DNA from: Undaria pinnatifida
Taxonomy: Eukaryota; Sar; Phaeophyceae; Laminariales; Alariaceae
DNA length: 64,000 nucleotides
Direction of reading: 5' to 3'
Assembly (NCBI GenBank): GCA_012845835.1
Contig: JABAKD010000002.1
Coordinates: 19,978,129-20,042,128 of the forward strand
This document shows positions 61,651 through 64,000 of the stretch, piece by piece. The translations under genes were made by a program, and so were the position numbers. Numbering within the stretch: the first letter of the stretch is position 1; each line of letters begins with the position of its first letter. The notes under the pieces are model-generated. The model was given only the letters and a program-made list of their open reading frames with translations, had not been told where the DNA came from and searched no databases.

Positions 61651-62754
61651 GACTTAATTTTTTTTTTGCAAAAATGCAATAAAAAAAAAGTTCAACTGCT
61701 GAGAGCGCCTGCTAGGTATAATTTGACGCGAGTCGACGAGGGAAGAAAATGCTCGATTCTCCTCGCGGTAAAAATGAAGGCACGTGATGAAGTGGGGAGG
61801 GAGGAGGAGGGCCCGCTATGTGACCCCGGATCTGAGTTACTACTGGGAGGGAGCGCGAGAATGGTGCGGGGATGATAAATGGGATGAAAAAAAAATATAT
61901 ATTGCAAAGAAAGGTATAATACCAGGTATGATTATTTCTAGACTACCAGTAAATAATATGTCAGTCTCTGGGGAAATACGCACGGCACCATCAGCAGTCG
62001 TCATGGTAGAGACACTCCGGATATTATGTATTGAGGGGACGCGTCTGATTTCGACAACGTGAAAGCACCCACGAAGCAAAGATGGCAGACACACATATCC
62101 CGCCTTCTCGAGAAAAAACAGAGGAGAAGCGCTACGCCAACCTCCCGTACGAGCAAAGCCACCCCCGCACCTGTCTTAGACAACGCCGACGCAACGAGAG
62201 ATCGCCCTCCTCTTCTCCGTTTTTCTCCTCGCCCGCAACCACGCAGACCAATCAATGCGACACGTAACAAACAAACAAAGCAATCTTCTTCCAAAACCTC
62301 GCCGTCTGACATGGCCCCATGTCGACGTTTGATGCAAACCGACTTCTTTGCATCCTGTCGACTTCGAACCTCCATTGCCACGGGGACAGCAGTGCAGTCT
62401 CTTCATTAATGCCAAGGCCTCTTTCGTTTCGCCTAGAGGCGACGCAGGTTCTCAATAATACTCTTTTCGGTATTATTTTTGTTTGATAGACGCCAACTTT
62501 TACTTGACGGCGCATTTAACATAGTGTGTTTCGCCTATCCTTGCCTTCTTCGTTGTATAATATAACGTTTTTTTTCTGTCAAATCATGACTTTCATAATC
62601 CCATGTTCGTATTAAACTCTTGGCATTACTTTCTTTAAAGTTCAATGCATGCCAAATCGGACAGCTACACCTTAAGTTGTCGAAGTGCTGCCCTGCCCTA
62701 CCCGAAGCATGGGCGCCGGCGAATGCCGGCGTTCATGCGGAGCCCTTGTAGCAA
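61651..62754. other. No gene recognised
   Basis: An open stretch at 62059-62409 (+, 116 codons) is Arg/Thr/Pro-rich without a domain. Nothing else is supported. Confidence 0.3.
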
Positions 62755-63410
62755 TAATAAAATGGAATGGAAATAAGTGCCCCCCCAAAAAACTGCCCCA
62801 CCCAATAATAGATGGCAGAAACTGCTGTGTGGAGAGAGTGGGAGGGGAAGCACAGCCGGGACGGGAACATGACACCTTTTTTGTACGTCGGGATGGTAGA
62901 CGGTGGGAACAGAAACCAATGAGGGGGGAAGAACGGTCGGGAAATCGCGGTCGGGTACTAAAGCTTATAATAAGCTCACCACACTTATACTTCCACATAT
63001 TTTCATGCACATCGTGTGTCAATTTAACATTTTAACTCTTCCATTGTATTCGCAAAAAAATTACATGTATGTGTCACACAGCTTGCAAAGATGAGTATCG
63101 ACCCTAAAATTTATCGAACTCACATCACGCAACTGGTATGGACGGACGTGTTTAATTAATAGAAAAAGTTTTTTTTCACAATATCACACGGTTTCCCGTT
63201 CCCGTGCCGTGCCGTGCCGTGCCGTGCCGTGCCGTCCTGTCCCGTTCCGTACCGTACCGTTCCGTACCTTTCCGTTCCCGTCCGACCCCACAATTTCCCG
63301 TCCCGACTTTTACCGCGTGTGCCCCTGGATCTGGGATTTTCCATTTTCCGGATTTTAGAAGTTTAGGTTTCCATATGAAGACGGCGTCTCTTTTGCATGG
63401 GAGAAATAAT
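62755..63410 (+). repeat. Dispersed repeat R2, copy 2, with nested insertion
   Basis: Homologous to 40103-40760. The homology is interrupted at about 62965-63178 by AT-rich sequence carrying the fold-back end motif (CAGCTTGCAAAGATGAG at 63079-63095). A CCGTG/CCGTA pentamer array follows at 63200-63280. Confidence 0.72.
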
Positions 63411-64000
63411 TTCCCCCTAAAAACCACTAGAAAAACCACGGCCTTTTGTTCTTGTTCCCTCCACGCTGCTTACCCGCACCAGTAGACCAGTAGGTGCCCC
63501 GTTTCGAGGGGAGGGGAGGCTCATTTGGCGATGCGTGCGAAAGTGGCGCTAAGTGCCTTGGCGGTAACCACCGCACTTGTGCTCCTCGCAGCTATCAGGT
63601 CTCAGGTACGGAACGGTAGCCTGGCATGTACGTGATCTAGTTCGTCCGCTCGTGCTGCTTTTGTTTTGACTTGCAATCCCCGCGTGCTTGGCAGATGGTA
63701 TACCACACCGATCTGACCCGAATTACAAGCACCATTGGTGTATTAATATTAATATAAAACAGTCTTCATATTTCCGTTCAGTGTCGTAATTTCTCGGACG
63801 TAGCGAGCCGTACAGCTTGTATAGCAGCGTGGAGCATGGCCATGAGACACAAGGGATTCAGGCAGACAGAGCTAGCCTCGCGCAGTTCATAACGGTAGCC
63901 CCTGCTGCAACACGTTCGTTGGTCGCCCCTGCGGCAACACCTTGGCTTCAGGCCGCGCTTTGGCTTCCCCATGCCCCATCGCGTCTCATCCTTTTCTCTT
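63411..64000. other. No gene recognised
   Basis: 63455-63482 (CTGCTTACCCGCACCAG) resembles 44862-44885, and 63525-63575 resembles 58311-58360. Otherwise nothing is supported. Confidence 0.35.

Overview
The window reads as nuclear DNA of a eukaryote, and my best guess is a stramenopile, perhaps a brown alga. There are no bacterial operons. The one clear host gene is split by GT-AG introns and encodes a heat-shock-factor (HSF) type transcription factor with long Gln/His/Pro-rich tracts. Almost everything else is layered transposable elements, satellites and microsatellites. The species assignment is inference only; nothing here is diagnostic.

Host gene. An HSF-family gene lies on the + strand at 14996-30906. 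I place four exons (14996-15497, 27720-27899, 28231-28796, 29860-30906) that join in phase to 764 codons. Its first intron, about 12.2 kb, splits the DNA-binding domain. The intron is packed with a 4.35-kb inverted-repeat element, GGGTC satellite, G-tract clusters, triplet repeats and a small hairpin element.

Left flank (1-14995). This part holds degraded GC-rich sequence, three groups of short terminal-repeat (TRIM-like) elements, a 273-bp solo LTR with a 4-bp target duplication, a 229-bp TA-flanked MITE, a 340-bp tandem duplication and a 230-bp three-copy tandem array ahead of the HSF gene.

Right flank (31000-64000). Reading rightwards there is a Ty1/copia fossil (about 33.9-35.4 kb, minus strand), a Ty3/gypsy fossil (about 35.8-39.9 kb, minus strand), two clusters of a GATC-rich minisatellite, inverted copies of a fold-back element, tRNA-derived SINE units, a LINE reverse-transcriptase fragment and a complete young Ty3 element at 49800-58222. 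The Ty3 element has 491-bp LTRs that differ at one base, a TATC target duplication and one uninterrupted protease-RT-RNaseH-integrase frame. It has no gag and no ATG ahead of its protease.

Connections. The TRIM-like elements, the 269-bp LTR at 41949 and the young Ty3 element all carry the same primer-binding site, TGGCGTCGTCG(A/G)CA, beside their LTR, so they probably share a primer tRNA (tRNA-Ser is my guess). The young Ty3 LTR contains four GAAnnTTC dyads within 170 bp, the binding pattern of HSF proteins. It may therefore be a heat-inducible retrotransposon, and the same window carries an HSF gene. The Ty3 element itself sits inside the LTR of a TRIM that had also been hit by a (GTT)n-tailed SINE-like element.
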